NCBI GenBank assembly: GCA_003602475.1
Contig: QQSC01000024.1
Span: forward strand, 18,583 to 74,030
Direction of reading: 5' to 3'
DNA: 55,448 bases
Source: Candidatus Poseidoniales archaeon
GTDB lineage: Archaea > Thermoplasmatota > Poseidoniia > Poseidoniales > Poseidoniaceae
A model generated the notes under the pieces. That model did no database searches. It was given only the letters and a program-made list of their open reading frames with translations, and had not been told where the DNA came from. Below are positions 31,579 to 40,110 of this stretch, piece by piece (the first letter of the stretch is position 1; every line of letters starts with the position of its first letter). A program made the translations under genes and the position numbers.

Positions 31579-33699
31579 ATGACGCGGGACGAGGTTGACA
31601 ATCCCGTGTCTTCTGACGCGCAAGAAGAAGGCGGAAGGTCCCGAGACCGTGAAGCGAGGGAATTGGCCGAAATACGACAGCGAAGAATGGGCGGCGGGCG
31701 CATGTTCCTGTCCAACATTGAAGACTATTTTCTCCTCGGCGGCTTGCTGTATGGAGTGGTGTTTGGTCTGTTGCTGACCGCCATGTCCTCGGGCGTGTTC
31801 GGGGCTTCCACGGAACTCGACCATTTCGCTTCAACCACCGTTCTTGACATCGGAGACGAATGCGAGCAGATCACCGATGAGCCATGGCTCGTGGCGTATC
31901 CGGACCCTGACCACGAACAGTTCAAATTGGAAGCTCACAACCTCCCCAATGGCGTAGCATACCTCCAGTACACCGTTTTCGAGGTACATGATGGTAGCAC
32001 TTCACTCGTTGAAGGCGGCAATGACGAAACCACCACCGTCATCAATGAGACCTCCGGATCACAAAAAGCCACCATTCTCTCCCCATACGACACGCTCCCT
32101 GAAGGGCATTTTGAATTGATGTTCACCGTTGATGTTTACGTGGATGAGAACCGTTCCAGTCAACGCGCCATGGGCTTGAATTCGTCCCTCACCGAAACCA
32201 TCACCTTTGAGCATACGATCTCCAGCGAGACCTTGGCGTTCCTTCCTTTTGTTGACGATGAAGAGCATTCCGAGGTACGGGTGGAGGATTCAGGACCTCG
32301 TTCGTGTTGGTCTGTTCAGGACCTTGGCGAATGGGGGTACATTCTCATGGGAGCTGAAATGGGCGGTGGTCGAGAAACCGCCATGCTGGCCGGCGGTGCT
32401 GCTGGCATTCCGGCTTGGTGGATGGCATACATATCCCTCTCGTTGTCGGTGATTTCACTGCTCGTCATTTACCCTGTGATGTACAAAGTGTACCATCAAG
32501 ACACCGACGACATCCTGTCTCGCAACCACATCGTTCGACTGGTTGAAGACACCGTCGATGACATTGCCCACAAGCACAACATTCTGGTGGACAAGGAGTT
32601 GTTCAAAACAGAAGTACGTGACCTTTCCATCGACATCATGGTGGCCTACAAAAACACCGAAAACACACTTTCGGACTCAAAGGAAATCCGCTCTGAAGTC
32701 CTACGCGTCTTGCTGGAAGAGTTTGCCATATTCCGCGTGTTCAAACCGGTCCAACTCAACGTTCGCGTGATTGGCGCTGGTCAGGTGATTGATTTTGACA
32801 GCGGTGTGGGTTTGGGGCTTCAAGAAGCACCTGAATCCGACGAAGACGTTGAGCAACACGATTACTCCTCCTTCTTCTCTGAACTTCACTCTCTGTCCCG
32901 GATTGAGGACGATGTACGCGACAGCCTTGACCTGTTTTTCACCCGTCGAACCGATGTGAACATGAAGGGAGCGGTGGTCACCAGCGACGACCGTGTGGTG
33001 TTCGTCTCGGTCATCTACAGGCCAACTCAACGCCTCGCCTTCTTCCGCTTCAGCAAAACCACGGCTGAAATCACCGATGAACTCCATGCGTTCATTCATC
33101 AGCGAAATGCAGAACACCTTGGGTCACAAGAGTTGATCATCAAGACTCGAAATGAAGTCTCCACGCTTTCTGACCGCTCGGGTGCTGGCCGGGTGGAACG
33201 CAAGGATGCGAAAAACGATGAACGTATCGTTGCCGTGGCGCGCCAAGACGGGCTTGGTGGACGGGTCCTGCAGACGAAACTCCTCGGCGACACGCTCTCA
33301 ACGGTTGAATTCATGGCCAATGAAAAGCGTGAAATGATCAACAAATGGGGTTTCTGGGGCCTCATCGTCTTCGTCTGGATTCCTTTCATGGCCTCCGGGG
33401 TTTTGGTGGGTGCCATGTTGGGTTTACTCTCACGAATGCAGTTCATGCGAGTTCTTTTGGCCACCTTGATCGGTGGCAGCATCGCATCCGTGACGTGGGC
33501 CTATACTGCAGAAGGCATTGTGAAAATCATGCACCAGTACAAATTGGAGGTGTTCATCCCTATGATCATCATTTTGTTCATCCTCATGGCTGTGTTGCAC
33601 ATTCGGTCCACGAAAATGCGCCGCCAAACCGAACTGTTTGAGGACACGCTGTTGGACAACTTCCATGCCGACATCATGGCCAAATACGGCGACCAATGA
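31579..33699 (+). CDS. Large multi-domain membrane protein, unknown
   Basis: 706 residues with no recognised family over its full length. From the N-terminus: a charged cytoplasmic segment with RSRDREARELAEIRQRR; one membrane helix (about 45-65); an outside domain of about 190 residues, rich in beta strands with a Cys pair (DECEQ, PRSCWS); a second membrane helix near 285-305; a cytoplasmic part of about 290 residues with DILSRNHIVRLVEDTVDDI and many charged helices; then three membrane helices at the C-terminus. The terminal helices, with FVWIPFMASGVLVGAMLG, resemble the small multidrug-export-like family (COG2426/PF06695) by eye. ATG 31579 is preferred over GTG 31555. Followed closely by mogA/moaB. 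Confidence 0.75.
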   Translation: MTRDEVDNPVSSDAQEEGGRSRDREARELAEIRQRRMGGGRMFLSNIEDYFLLGGLLYGVVFGLLLTAMSSGVFGASTELDHFASTTVLDIGDECEQITDEPWLVAYPDPDHEQFKLEAHNLPNGVAYLQYTVFEVHDGSTSLVEGGNDETTTVINETSGSQKATILSPYDTLPEGHFELMFTVDVYVDENRSSQRAMGLNSSLTETITFEHTISSETLAFLPFVDDEEHSEVRVEDSGPRSCWSVQDLGEWGYILMGAEMGGGRETAMLAGGAAGIPAWWMAYISLSLSVISLLVIYPVMYKVYHQDTDDILSRNHIVRLVEDTVDDIAHKHNILVDKELFKTEVRDLSIDIMVAYKNTENTLSDSKEIRSEVLRVLLEEFAIFRVFKPVQLNVRVIGAGQVIDFDSGVGLGLQEAPESDEDVEQHDYSSFFSELHSLSRIEDDVRDSLDLFFTRRTDVNMKGAVVTSDDRVVFVSVIYRPTQRLAFFRFSKTTAEITDELHAFIHQRNAEHLGSQELIIKTRNEVSTLSDRSGAGRVERKDAKNDERIVAVARQDGLGGRVLQTKLLGDTLSTVEFMANEKREMINKWGFWGLIVFVWIPFMASGVLVGAMLGLLSRMQFMRVLLATLIGGSIASVTWAYTAEGIVKIMHQYKLEVFIPMIIILFILMAVLHIRSTKMRRQTELFEDTLLDNFHADIMAKYGDQ

Positions 33700-33708
33700 G
33701 GCTCGGGC

Positions 33709-34293
33709 ATGAACGAACGGACCGAACACCATGGCCGTGAAGGCCACGTTGGCGAGCACGTTCACATTGGTGTTGTTACGGTGAGTGATAGAGCCAGCAG
33801 CGGAACGTACACCGATGAAGGCGGTCCGGCTATCCTTGACTTCCTTCGAGAAGGCATCTCCAGTCCCTTCACCGCCCTATATCGATGCATTCCAGACGAT
33901 CAATCCCTCATCGAAGCAACACTGGTTGAGTTGGTTGACGACCACCATTGCAGCGTGGTGGTCACAACCGGTGGCACTGGCCCAGCCGCACGGGATGTGA
34001 CACCTGAAGCCACTGAAGCCGTCTGCCACAAGATGTTGCCAGGTTTTGGAGAACAGATGCGTGCTCTTTCTCTGAAGTTTGTCCCAACGGCCATTCTCTC
34101 GAGGCAGGTGGGGGGCATTCGAAACAACGCCTTGGTGTTCAACCTCCCAGGTCGGCCGAAAGCCATTCGTGAAACCATCGATGAACTGTGGAAGGCCGTC
34201 CCTTATTGTGTGGATTTGATCGGTGGGCCTTACATGGACATGAACGACGAGGTGTGCAAGAGCTTTCGCCCTCCTTCGGAGCGACGCCGTTGA
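33709..34293 (+). CDS. Molybdopterin adenylyltransferase-type protein (MogA/MoaB)
   Basis: Activates molybdopterin by adenylation before molybdate insertion. 194 residues: a His-rich N-terminal extension, then HIGVVTVSDRASSGTYTDEGG, the MPT-binding TTGGTGPAARDVTPEA and the C-terminal NLPGRPKAIRETIDEL, all typical of MogA/MoaB. Whether it is orthologous to MogA (adenylyltransferase) or MoaB (often the archaeal version of the same activity) I cannot separate. ATG at 33709 is nine bases after the membrane-protein stop. The MoeB-like adenylyltransferase at 8435 may belong to the same pathway. Confidence 0.92.
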   Translation: MNERTEHHGREGHVGEHVHIGVVTVSDRASSGTYTDEGGPAILDFLREGISSPFTALYRCIPDDQSLIEATLVELVDDHHCSVVVTTGGTGPAARDVTPEATEAVCHKMLPGFGEQMRALSLKFVPTAILSRQVGGIRNNALVFNLPGRPKAIRETIDELWKAVPYCVDLIGGPYMDMNDEVCKSFRPPSERRR

Positions 34294-34360
34294 ACGCCAC
34301 CCTAGAAGGCCACCATGTTCATGTGCCTTATCCGACGAGAAAAAACACGGAGACTTGCCC

Positions 34361-35767
34361 ATGAAAGGAAACGTGCTCGTTCGCAACGCCACCATGATCT
34401 TGCCTGATGCTGAACTTGTCGGTGACCTCCGAATACGAGATGGGGTCATCCACTCCATCTCCCGGGGAGCCTTAGAGCCGCTTGACGATGAATTGCTTAT
34501 TGACGGCACTGGACTTCATTTGTTGCCCGGAGCAATCGATCCGCAGTGTCACTTCCGTGACCCCGGTCAGCCGGAAAAAGAAGACCTCGGTTCGGGGTCA
34601 GCGGCCGCTGTGAGTGGCGGAGTCACATCCTTCCTCGACATGCCCAACAACAAACCCTCAATCACCAACATGGAAGGCATGCAAATGAAACTTGACACAG
34701 CAGCCGCAAAATGCGTCAACAACTACGGGTTCTTCATCGGTGCAACCCCCAACAACGTTTCAGACTTGCAGGAAGCCGTTGGGACACCGGACAAGCCCAT
34801 TGGCATACCTGGAATCTGTGGAATCAAGGTCTTCATGGGCTCGTCCACTGGGACACTTCTGGTCAATGAGCGTGAAGCTCTGGACGAGATCTTCTCGAAA
34901 ACGGGAGGGTTGATCGCCGTGCATGCCGAAGATGAAAAACGCCTCATTGAGCGTTTTGAACACCACAAGGACCGAACAGACATGGCGGCGCATGCTGAAT
35001 GGCGCGACGATGTCACGGCCCTTCTCGCCACCCAACTGGCTGTGGAATTGGCGCAGGAACACGGCCACAGACTGCACGTGTTGCACTTGACCAGCGGCAT
35101 CGAAGCTGAATGGCTCAACGGCATCACCTCTCTTCCCTCCCAACACGAAGGCCAGGGCGCTGTGATCACGACCGAAACGCTCCCACAACACCTCAGTTTC
35201 AACGAGGACGATGTCAGTCGGGTTGGAACCCGTCTCAAAATGAACCCACCCATCAGGTACGAACTTGACCGAACAACGCTTTGGAGTGAATTGAAAGCAG
35301 GCACCATTCAGTGCATCGCAACCGACCACGCCCCGCACACCCTCGAAGCAAAATCCCTCGGATTTCCCAACGCTCCAAGCGGGATGCCGGGTGTAGAAAC
35401 ATCGCTGGCAGTCATGCTTACTCACGCAAAGAACGGCGAGTGTACCGTCCATGACGTGGTCAAGTGGATGTCAACCAACGTAGCGGATTGCTTCAACATG
35501 ATTGGAAAAGGCCGTCTTGAGGAAGGATACGATGGTGACGTCGTGCTTGTCGACATGAACACTGAACGGTCGGTCGAGGACCAAAACACATGGACAAGGG
35601 TCGGTTGGAGTCCTTTCGCCGACCGCTCACTGGTGGGCTGGGCCCAAGTGACCATCGTTGGCGGGGTGCCGGTGTTTGAGCGAACAGAATCAACAGGGCC
35701 GAAAGGTCGGTTGTTGGTGGAACCGGGAGAAGTCGGTGAACCCATCCTGATGACCCCTTGGATTTGA
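34361..35767 (+). CDS. pyrC: Dihydroorotase
   Basis: Cyclises carbamoyl aspartate to dihydroorotate in pyrimidine synthesis. 468 residues with the amidohydrolase barrel: IDPQCHFRDPG near residue 60, the carboxylated-lysine strand GIKVFMGSSTG, VHAEDE, the LHLTS strand and ATDHAPHTLEAKSLGF. The first histidine of the usual DxHxH metal motif is Gln (D-P-Q-C-H); such Q variants are known in some bacterial dihydroorotases, so loss of activity is not implied. The short C-terminal composite domain (DGDVVLVDMNTERSV) matches the urease-like beta sandwich. ATG 34361 is preferred over TTG 34355. Convergent with the carboxypeptidase, whose stop codon is adjacent (35768). Confidence 0.92.
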   Translation: MKGNVLVRNATMILPDAELVGDLRIRDGVIHSISRGALEPLDDELLIDGTGLHLLPGAIDPQCHFRDPGQPEKEDLGSGSAAAVSGGVTSFLDMPNNKPSITNMEGMQMKLDTAAAKCVNNYGFFIGATPNNVSDLQEAVGTPDKPIGIPGICGIKVFMGSSTGTLLVNEREALDEIFSKTGGLIAVHAEDEKRLIERFEHHKDRTDMAAHAEWRDDVTALLATQLAVELAQEHGHRLHVLHLTSGIEAEWLNGITSLPSQHEGQGAVITTETLPQHLSFNEDDVSRVGTRLKMNPPIRYELDRTTLWSELKAGTIQCIATDHAPHTLEAKSLGFPNAPSGMPGVETSLAVMLTHAKNGECTVHDVVKWMSTNVADCFNMIGKGRLEEGYDGDVVLVDMNTERSVEDQNTWTRVGWSPFADRSLVGWAQVTIVGGVPVFERTESTGPKGRLLVEPGEVGEPILMTPWI

Positions 35768-37318
35768 TCATCCAAGGTTGTACAGTGACCTGTACTTGGA
35801 TTCAACATAGTCGAGGAACGGTTCGGGAGTCGGAGGCGATCCCGTGGCGTCTTCGATCAACTCAGCTGGAGAGACCACGCTACCTCGTTGATGGATTCGG
35901 GGTCGGAGCCACGCCAGCATGGGCGACCAATCTCCTGAAGCGACGATTTCGTCAACATCACCCAAGTCTTGCCTCATCGATTCCAGCAATTGAGCAGCGT
36001 ACAGGTTGCCCAAGGTGTAGGTTGGGAAATAACCGAACGCTCCCATCGACCAGTGGATGTCTTGGAGGCAACCCACATCGTCACTGGGCACGTCTACACC
36101 AAACCACGATTGAAACATAGCGTTCCATGTGTCGGGAATGTCTTCTGCGGGCAGGCCTTCATTGAAGATTTTCTTCTCCATTTCGTACCGTAGCATGACA
36201 TGCAAGTTGTAAGTTACTTCGTCTGCTTCGACACGAATAAATCCTTTTTCGACTCGATTGGCCACACGGTTGAGGGTGTGTTCATCGAAGTCAGGGGCGT
36301 TGGGGAACGCGTCCCGGAACCAAGGCAAGGTCACGTTCCAGAACGCCACCGTTCGTCCGATTTGATTTTCCCAAAACCGACTTTGTGATTCATGAACACC
36401 GAGCGAAACGGCGTTTCCACGAGGTGTGAATCGGTGCGCATGATCCAACCCCTGTTCGTAGAGTGCGTGGCCCGTTTCGTGCATCACTGCGTAGAGGCAA
36501 GAAAAGGGGTCAGATTCGTCAAACCTGGTGGTGAATCGTGTGTCTCCGGGCCACAATCCTGCTGAAAAGGGATGGGTCGAGGCGTCCATTCGGCCGGCTG
36601 AAAAGTCAAATCCCATCGCTTCGGACACTCGGGTGCAAAACGCCTTTTGGGCATCGATTGGAAACAGCACCCCATCCAGCGTCGCATGAGGAGGGCTGGA
36701 ATCTTGTGCCGCAACAATGTCGTTGAGTAGCGGTACCAATCGCTCCTTTAGACCAGCAAAGAGGGGATCGTAATCGCTCACCTTCATTCCAACCTCGTAT
36801 TCGTCCAACAACACGTCATAGGGTGTGGTCTTCACGCCGAGATGGCTGATTTTCTGCTTGGTCATGTCTATGAGTGCTTCAAGAGCGGGCTGGAATTGTC
36901 CAAAGTCGGAGGCCGAGCGAGCGTTTTGCCATGCCACAAGCGCCGAAGAACGAACTTGGGCAAATTCCTCAACGAACGATTGTGGAAGCAGGACGGCTTG
37001 ATCGTAAGCACGACGCATCTCGCGGACATTGGCTGATTGGTCAGCATCCAATGGTTGGGCTTCCAAAATATCAAGCAATTCGCCCATTCGAGGCGAGGTG
37101 AGTCGTTGGTGCCGTTGCCCAGCCAACCAAGCCAGCATTTCTCCTCGTGCTTCGCCACCTTTTGCAGGCATCAGCACCTCTTGGTCCCAACCCAAATGGC
37201 CTTGTAAGGCTCCCAAACGGTGTATGTCGTTGACTTGGCCCAGAAATTCTTCGTATTCGCCCATGCCTTCACCAGTCCCTTGATGTTCTTCAACTCGCCC
37301 ATGCCAATTCATGTTCAT
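35768..37318 (-). CDS. Carboxypeptidase Taq (peptidase family M32)
   Basis: Zinc carboxypeptidase that trims C-terminal residues. 516 residues of the helical M32 fold; the HExxH zinc motif is MHETGHALYEQGLDHA near residue 270, followed by the family-specific GVHESQSRFWENQIGR with the third ligand Glu. The N-terminal part includes HLGWDQEVLMPAKGG and ARGEMLAWLAGQRH, also typical. The C-terminal end LGDVDEIVASGDWSPMLAWLRPRIH is normal. I use ATG 37318; other ATGs at 37312 and 37264 are possible and the family match begins near the last. It faces the M29-like protein at 37384 divergently, a peptidase pair for peptide catabolism. Confidence 0.95.
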   Translation of the reverse strand: MNMNWHGRVEEHQGTGEGMGEYEEFLGQVNDIHRLGALQGHLGWDQEVLMPAKGGEARGEMLAWLAGQRHQRLTSPRMGELLDILEAQPLDADQSANVREMRRAYDQAVLLPQSFVEEFAQVRSSALVAWQNARSASDFGQFQPALEALIDMTKQKISHLGVKTTPYDVLLDEYEVGMKVSDYDPLFAGLKERLVPLLNDIVAAQDSSPPHATLDGVLFPIDAQKAFCTRVSEAMGFDFSAGRMDASTHPFSAGLWPGDTRFTTRFDESDPFSCLYAVMHETGHALYEQGLDHAHRFTPRGNAVSLGVHESQSRFWENQIGRTVAFWNVTLPWFRDAFPNAPDFDEHTLNRVANRVEKGFIRVEADEVTYNLHVMLRYEMEKKIFNEGLPAEDIPDTWNAMFQSWFGVDVPSDDVGCLQDIHWSMGAFGYFPTYTLGNLYAAQLLESMRQDLGDVDEIVASGDWSPMLAWLRPRIHQRGSVVSPAELIEDATGSPPTPEPFLDYVESKYRSLYNLG

Positions 37319-37383
37319 TTCTTCCAGCACCGTTCGATGTTTGAATGCGCACATTGAAGAAGAACTTCAACCACCGCCTACAC

Positions 37384-38523
37384 ATGGCTCCGCCCTTCCG
37401 AAAGAAAGGCGTAGACAACACCGCATCTGTTCCCGTAGACTCGGACATTGAAGCGCTTCTTGACGAAGAAGAAGGCATGCCTGCGCCGGTTGAAGCCAAC
37501 GGCGCCCATGAAACAAACGAAGAGCCAAGGGAATTGTCCCCTGAAGAAGCCATGACTGCCAGCGCAACAATGGTCATTGAAACGTGCATGGACATCCGTC
37601 GAGGCGAGAACCTCCTCATCGTTTGCGACCCCACAACGACCGACATTGGGAAAGCTCTCCACGATGCAGCAAGCGAACGGTCCGACCGCGTGCTCCTCAT
37701 CGTCATGCCGAAAGGACGTCATCATGGAGATGAACCCCCCACACCCGTCGCTCAATTGATGCGGCAGCAGCAGGTTGTCATCGCGCCAACGAAGTATTCC
37801 CTCACCCATACCCGAGCGGTCCGCCAAGCCACCAACGAAGGAGCGAGGGTGGCAACGATGCCCGGCATGACGACCGAGATGTTCACACACGGTGGTATGT
37901 CAGCCGATTTTAAAGCGGTCAAGAAGGCCATTAGCGACATGAATCCCGTGATGCGTCGAAAACGGTTTGTCAATGTCAAATCAGAAAGCGGAACCAACGT
38001 GACCTTTGAGGTCAACTGGCGCGAATGGAAAACCGAAGACAACGGTATTTGCAACCGCCCGAAAGCAGTGATGAATCTCCCTGCTGGGAAAATATTCGCC
38101 ATGCCCACCAAAGGTACGATGAACGGCACCATCGTCATTGACGGTTCATGGGATTCTGACCTCGTGGACGAACCGGTGACTCTTGCCATTGAAAGTGGGT
38201 TGGTCATCGACGTCAAAGGCGGAGCTACTGCAGGAAAGATTCGTCAGGCCTTTGGTGAAGCAGCTAAGCGGCTGAAAGCCAAAGATCAAGAAAACGTGTG
38301 GACAATCGCCGAATTTGGTTTTGGCATGAACCCTCAGGCCCGGTTGATTGGAAACGTCTTGGAAGATGAAAAACGATTGGGGAGTGCCTATTTTTCCATC
38401 GGAGACAATTCGAGATTGGGTGGAACCGCCTCGGTGGGCATCAACATATCGGGCGTGCTGGCTCAGCCCAGCATTTGGCTTGATGATACCCTCATCATTG
38501 AGAACGGGACCAAGGTCGTTTGA
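37384..38523 (+). CDS. M29 aminopeptidase-like protein with altered metal site
   Basis: 379 residues related to aminopeptidase T/AmpS and to 2,5-dihydroxypyridine dioxygenase (COG2309). The N-terminal 60 residues are an acidic, disordered extension. The core has AEFGFGMNPQARLIGNVLEDEKR (conserved Glu residues kept). Further on, GSAYFSIGDNSRLGG replaces the usual GTVHIAIGDN, with Tyr for the metal-binding His, and VGINISGVL replaces the SxxHxDGVL pattern, with Asn and Ser for His and Asp. Three of the expected metal ligands are thus gone, so classical aminopeptidase activity is doubtful. ATG at 37384; the open frame begins at 37345. Confidence 0.75.
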   Translation: MAPPFRKKGVDNTASVPVDSDIEALLDEEEGMPAPVEANGAHETNEEPRELSPEEAMTASATMVIETCMDIRRGENLLIVCDPTTTDIGKALHDAASERSDRVLLIVMPKGRHHGDEPPTPVAQLMRQQQVVIAPTKYSLTHTRAVRQATNEGARVATMPGMTTEMFTHGGMSADFKAVKKAISDMNPVMRRKRFVNVKSESGTNVTFEVNWREWKTEDNGICNRPKAVMNLPAGKIFAMPTKGTMNGTIVIDGSWDSDLVDEPVTLAIESGLVIDVKGGATAGKIRQAFGEAAKRLKAKDQENVWTIAEFGFGMNPQARLIGNVLEDEKRLGSAYFSIGDNSRLGGTASVGINISGVLAQPSIWLDDTLIIENGTKVV

Positions 38524-38525
38524 CC

Positions 38526-40049
38526 TCAGTAGCCAAGGTTTTGTTGCCCGCAAATGGGGCAGAAACGCCAGTATGGGTCCAACCCGATACCGCAACCTCG
38601 GCAGTGAACACCTGAGCGAATCGTGGGCTGTACCAAGGGCGCTTGTGGTTGTTGCCAGCCTTGTTGTGGTTGCTGCCAGCCTTGTTGTGGTTGCTGCCAA
38701 CCCTGTGCGGGTTGTTGGGGTTGTTGAGGCTGCTGAGGCTGCGGTGGGGCTTGCCAACCCTGTGCGGGTTGTTGGTTCCATGGCTGTTGTTGTGATCCGG
38801 GAGTGGTCGGTGGTTGAGGAGGAGACGGCTGAGGGGCTGCACTTCCAAGCGGTTTTCGAACCGGAGCCACCGGTCGTGGAAGACCGTCGGTTTTCTTAGC
38901 AGCAGGTGATGCCATGAATTCGGACAACGAGACGGTACCGTCACCGTCAACATCGGCTTCTGCGTGAAGTTGCGTGGCTTCTTCAATGGTCGTAGCCGTC
39001 GCCTGAGCCAATTCCTCAACCGACAACTCACCGCTTCCGTCGCCGTCTGCAGCAATGAAATGTTCGGCTGCGCTGACGAACTCGTCCTCAGGCGCTTCTT
39101 CAACAGAAGTCTCAACGGCTTGATCGTCCATCGGAGGTGCAGATTGACCCATGGTGATGTCAAACGCTCCTGCGAACGCATTTTGAGCAGCACGTTGGAC
39201 CTGCTTTTCGTTCTCAACATTGACTTCACGAACGGCTTCTACCGCCTCAGGGACGCTTGGTAGAGCCACAGAGGGGAGAGAATCAACCGCTGCCAGTGGC
39301 GCGGAGACCGGTTGCTGAGGGGCTGCAGAACCGGGGAGTGGGACAGGATTTTCGAGAATTGGAGGTGCTTTCGTCGGTGTTGCGCTGACTGGGGGCGTGT
39401 CGACAACCGGAGGAGAAGGCGTTGATGAAGCGACGGAGTTGGGCAAGGTTTCGATGGTGGCAGCGGCGGCTTCACCGCTTGCAAGGGTTGGGATGGGAAG
39501 GACGTGTCCTTCAACGTCCATGGAGGCCGCCAATTCGCTGTTCACCAACGCCAACGATGATGCGTTTCCACCAACGTTGGACATCATGGATTCAAGGTTG
39601 TGGAGGTAGCGAAGCACCTCGGCCTGGCCGCCAGTAAGGTGAGCAACAGCGAAAATTTTCATCATTCGCATGGGGTCGGCCAGTTCTTGAAGTGCCTGAG
39701 TTTCTCCTTCCGTGAGGTTTGATGAGGGAGTCCCTACAACCTCGCCTGCTGAATTGGGTTGGCCCAAGGCGTTGAGCAAGGGATCGGGCATGCTCATCAG
39801 TCCGAGGTGCCCCGCAACAAGGTAGTAGATTTCTCCCCCTTCGCAGGCCATTCGTTCACTGGCGGCTTCGAAGTTGAAGTCGCCGGGCTGCAAGACAATA
39901 TCGGACAAGAAATCAAAAAACTTGACCATGGCGTTGTCCCGACTCATCGCCATCATGTTGTGCAGCACGTCAGAGGATTCTGTTACGCCAAAATAGGCTG
40001 CTGCATCGTCCACGTCGATGCTGTTGGAGGTGCTTGGTTCATCAGCCAT
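38526..40049 (-). CDS. EF-hand, Q/P-rich, zinc-ribbon protein, unknown
   Basis: 507 residues. The N-terminal about 200 residues form an alpha-helical region I do not recognise (VTESSDVLHNMMAMSRDNAMV). Then a Pro/Ala/Val-rich linker, two EF-hand calcium loops (DGDGSGELSVEE and DVDGDGTVSLSEF) around residues 335-375, a Q/P/W-rich repeat region (units QQPQQGWQQPQ) and a C-terminal zinc ribbon (CRGCGIGLDPYWRFCPICG). No signal peptide or membrane helix, so probably cytoplasmic; the Q/P/W repeats suggest a disordered linker. A minus-strand TATA-like GGGCTTAAATGG at about 40082-40093 fits the ATG at 40049. Calcium and zinc binding are inferred from motifs only. It is 62 bases after the large FG-GAP protein on the same strand. 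Confidence 0.78.
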   Translation of the reverse strand: MADEPSTSNSIDVDDAAAYFGVTESSDVLHNMMAMSRDNAMVKFFDFLSDIVLQPGDFNFEAASERMACEGGEIYYLVAGHLGLMSMPDPLLNALGQPNSAGEVVGTPSSNLTEGETQALQELADPMRMMKIFAVAHLTGGQAEVLRYLHNLESMMSNVGGNASSLALVNSELAASMDVEGHVLPIPTLASGEAAAATIETLPNSVASSTPSPPVVDTPPVSATPTKAPPILENPVPLPGSAAPQQPVSAPLAAVDSLPSVALPSVPEAVEAVREVNVENEKQVQRAAQNAFAGAFDITMGQSAPPMDDQAVETSVEEAPEDEFVSAAEHFIAADGDGSGELSVEELAQATATTIEEATQLHAEADVDGDGTVSLSEFMASPAAKKTDGLPRPVAPVRKPLGSAAPQPSPPQPPTTPGSQQQPWNQQPAQGWQAPPQPQQPQQPQQPAQGWQQPQQGWQQPQQGWQQPQAPLVQPTIRSGVHCRGCGIGLDPYWRFCPICGQQNLGY

Positions 40050-40110
40050 TCATTCACCTCGCTTTGCCGAGCCAAGTCCCCCATTTAAGCCCTCATGAAG
40101 TCATCCCGGT

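Noticed and set aside
34760-35452. 230-codon minus-strand open frame
   Set aside because: Antisense to dihydroorotase, which is complete and has clear catalytic motifs.
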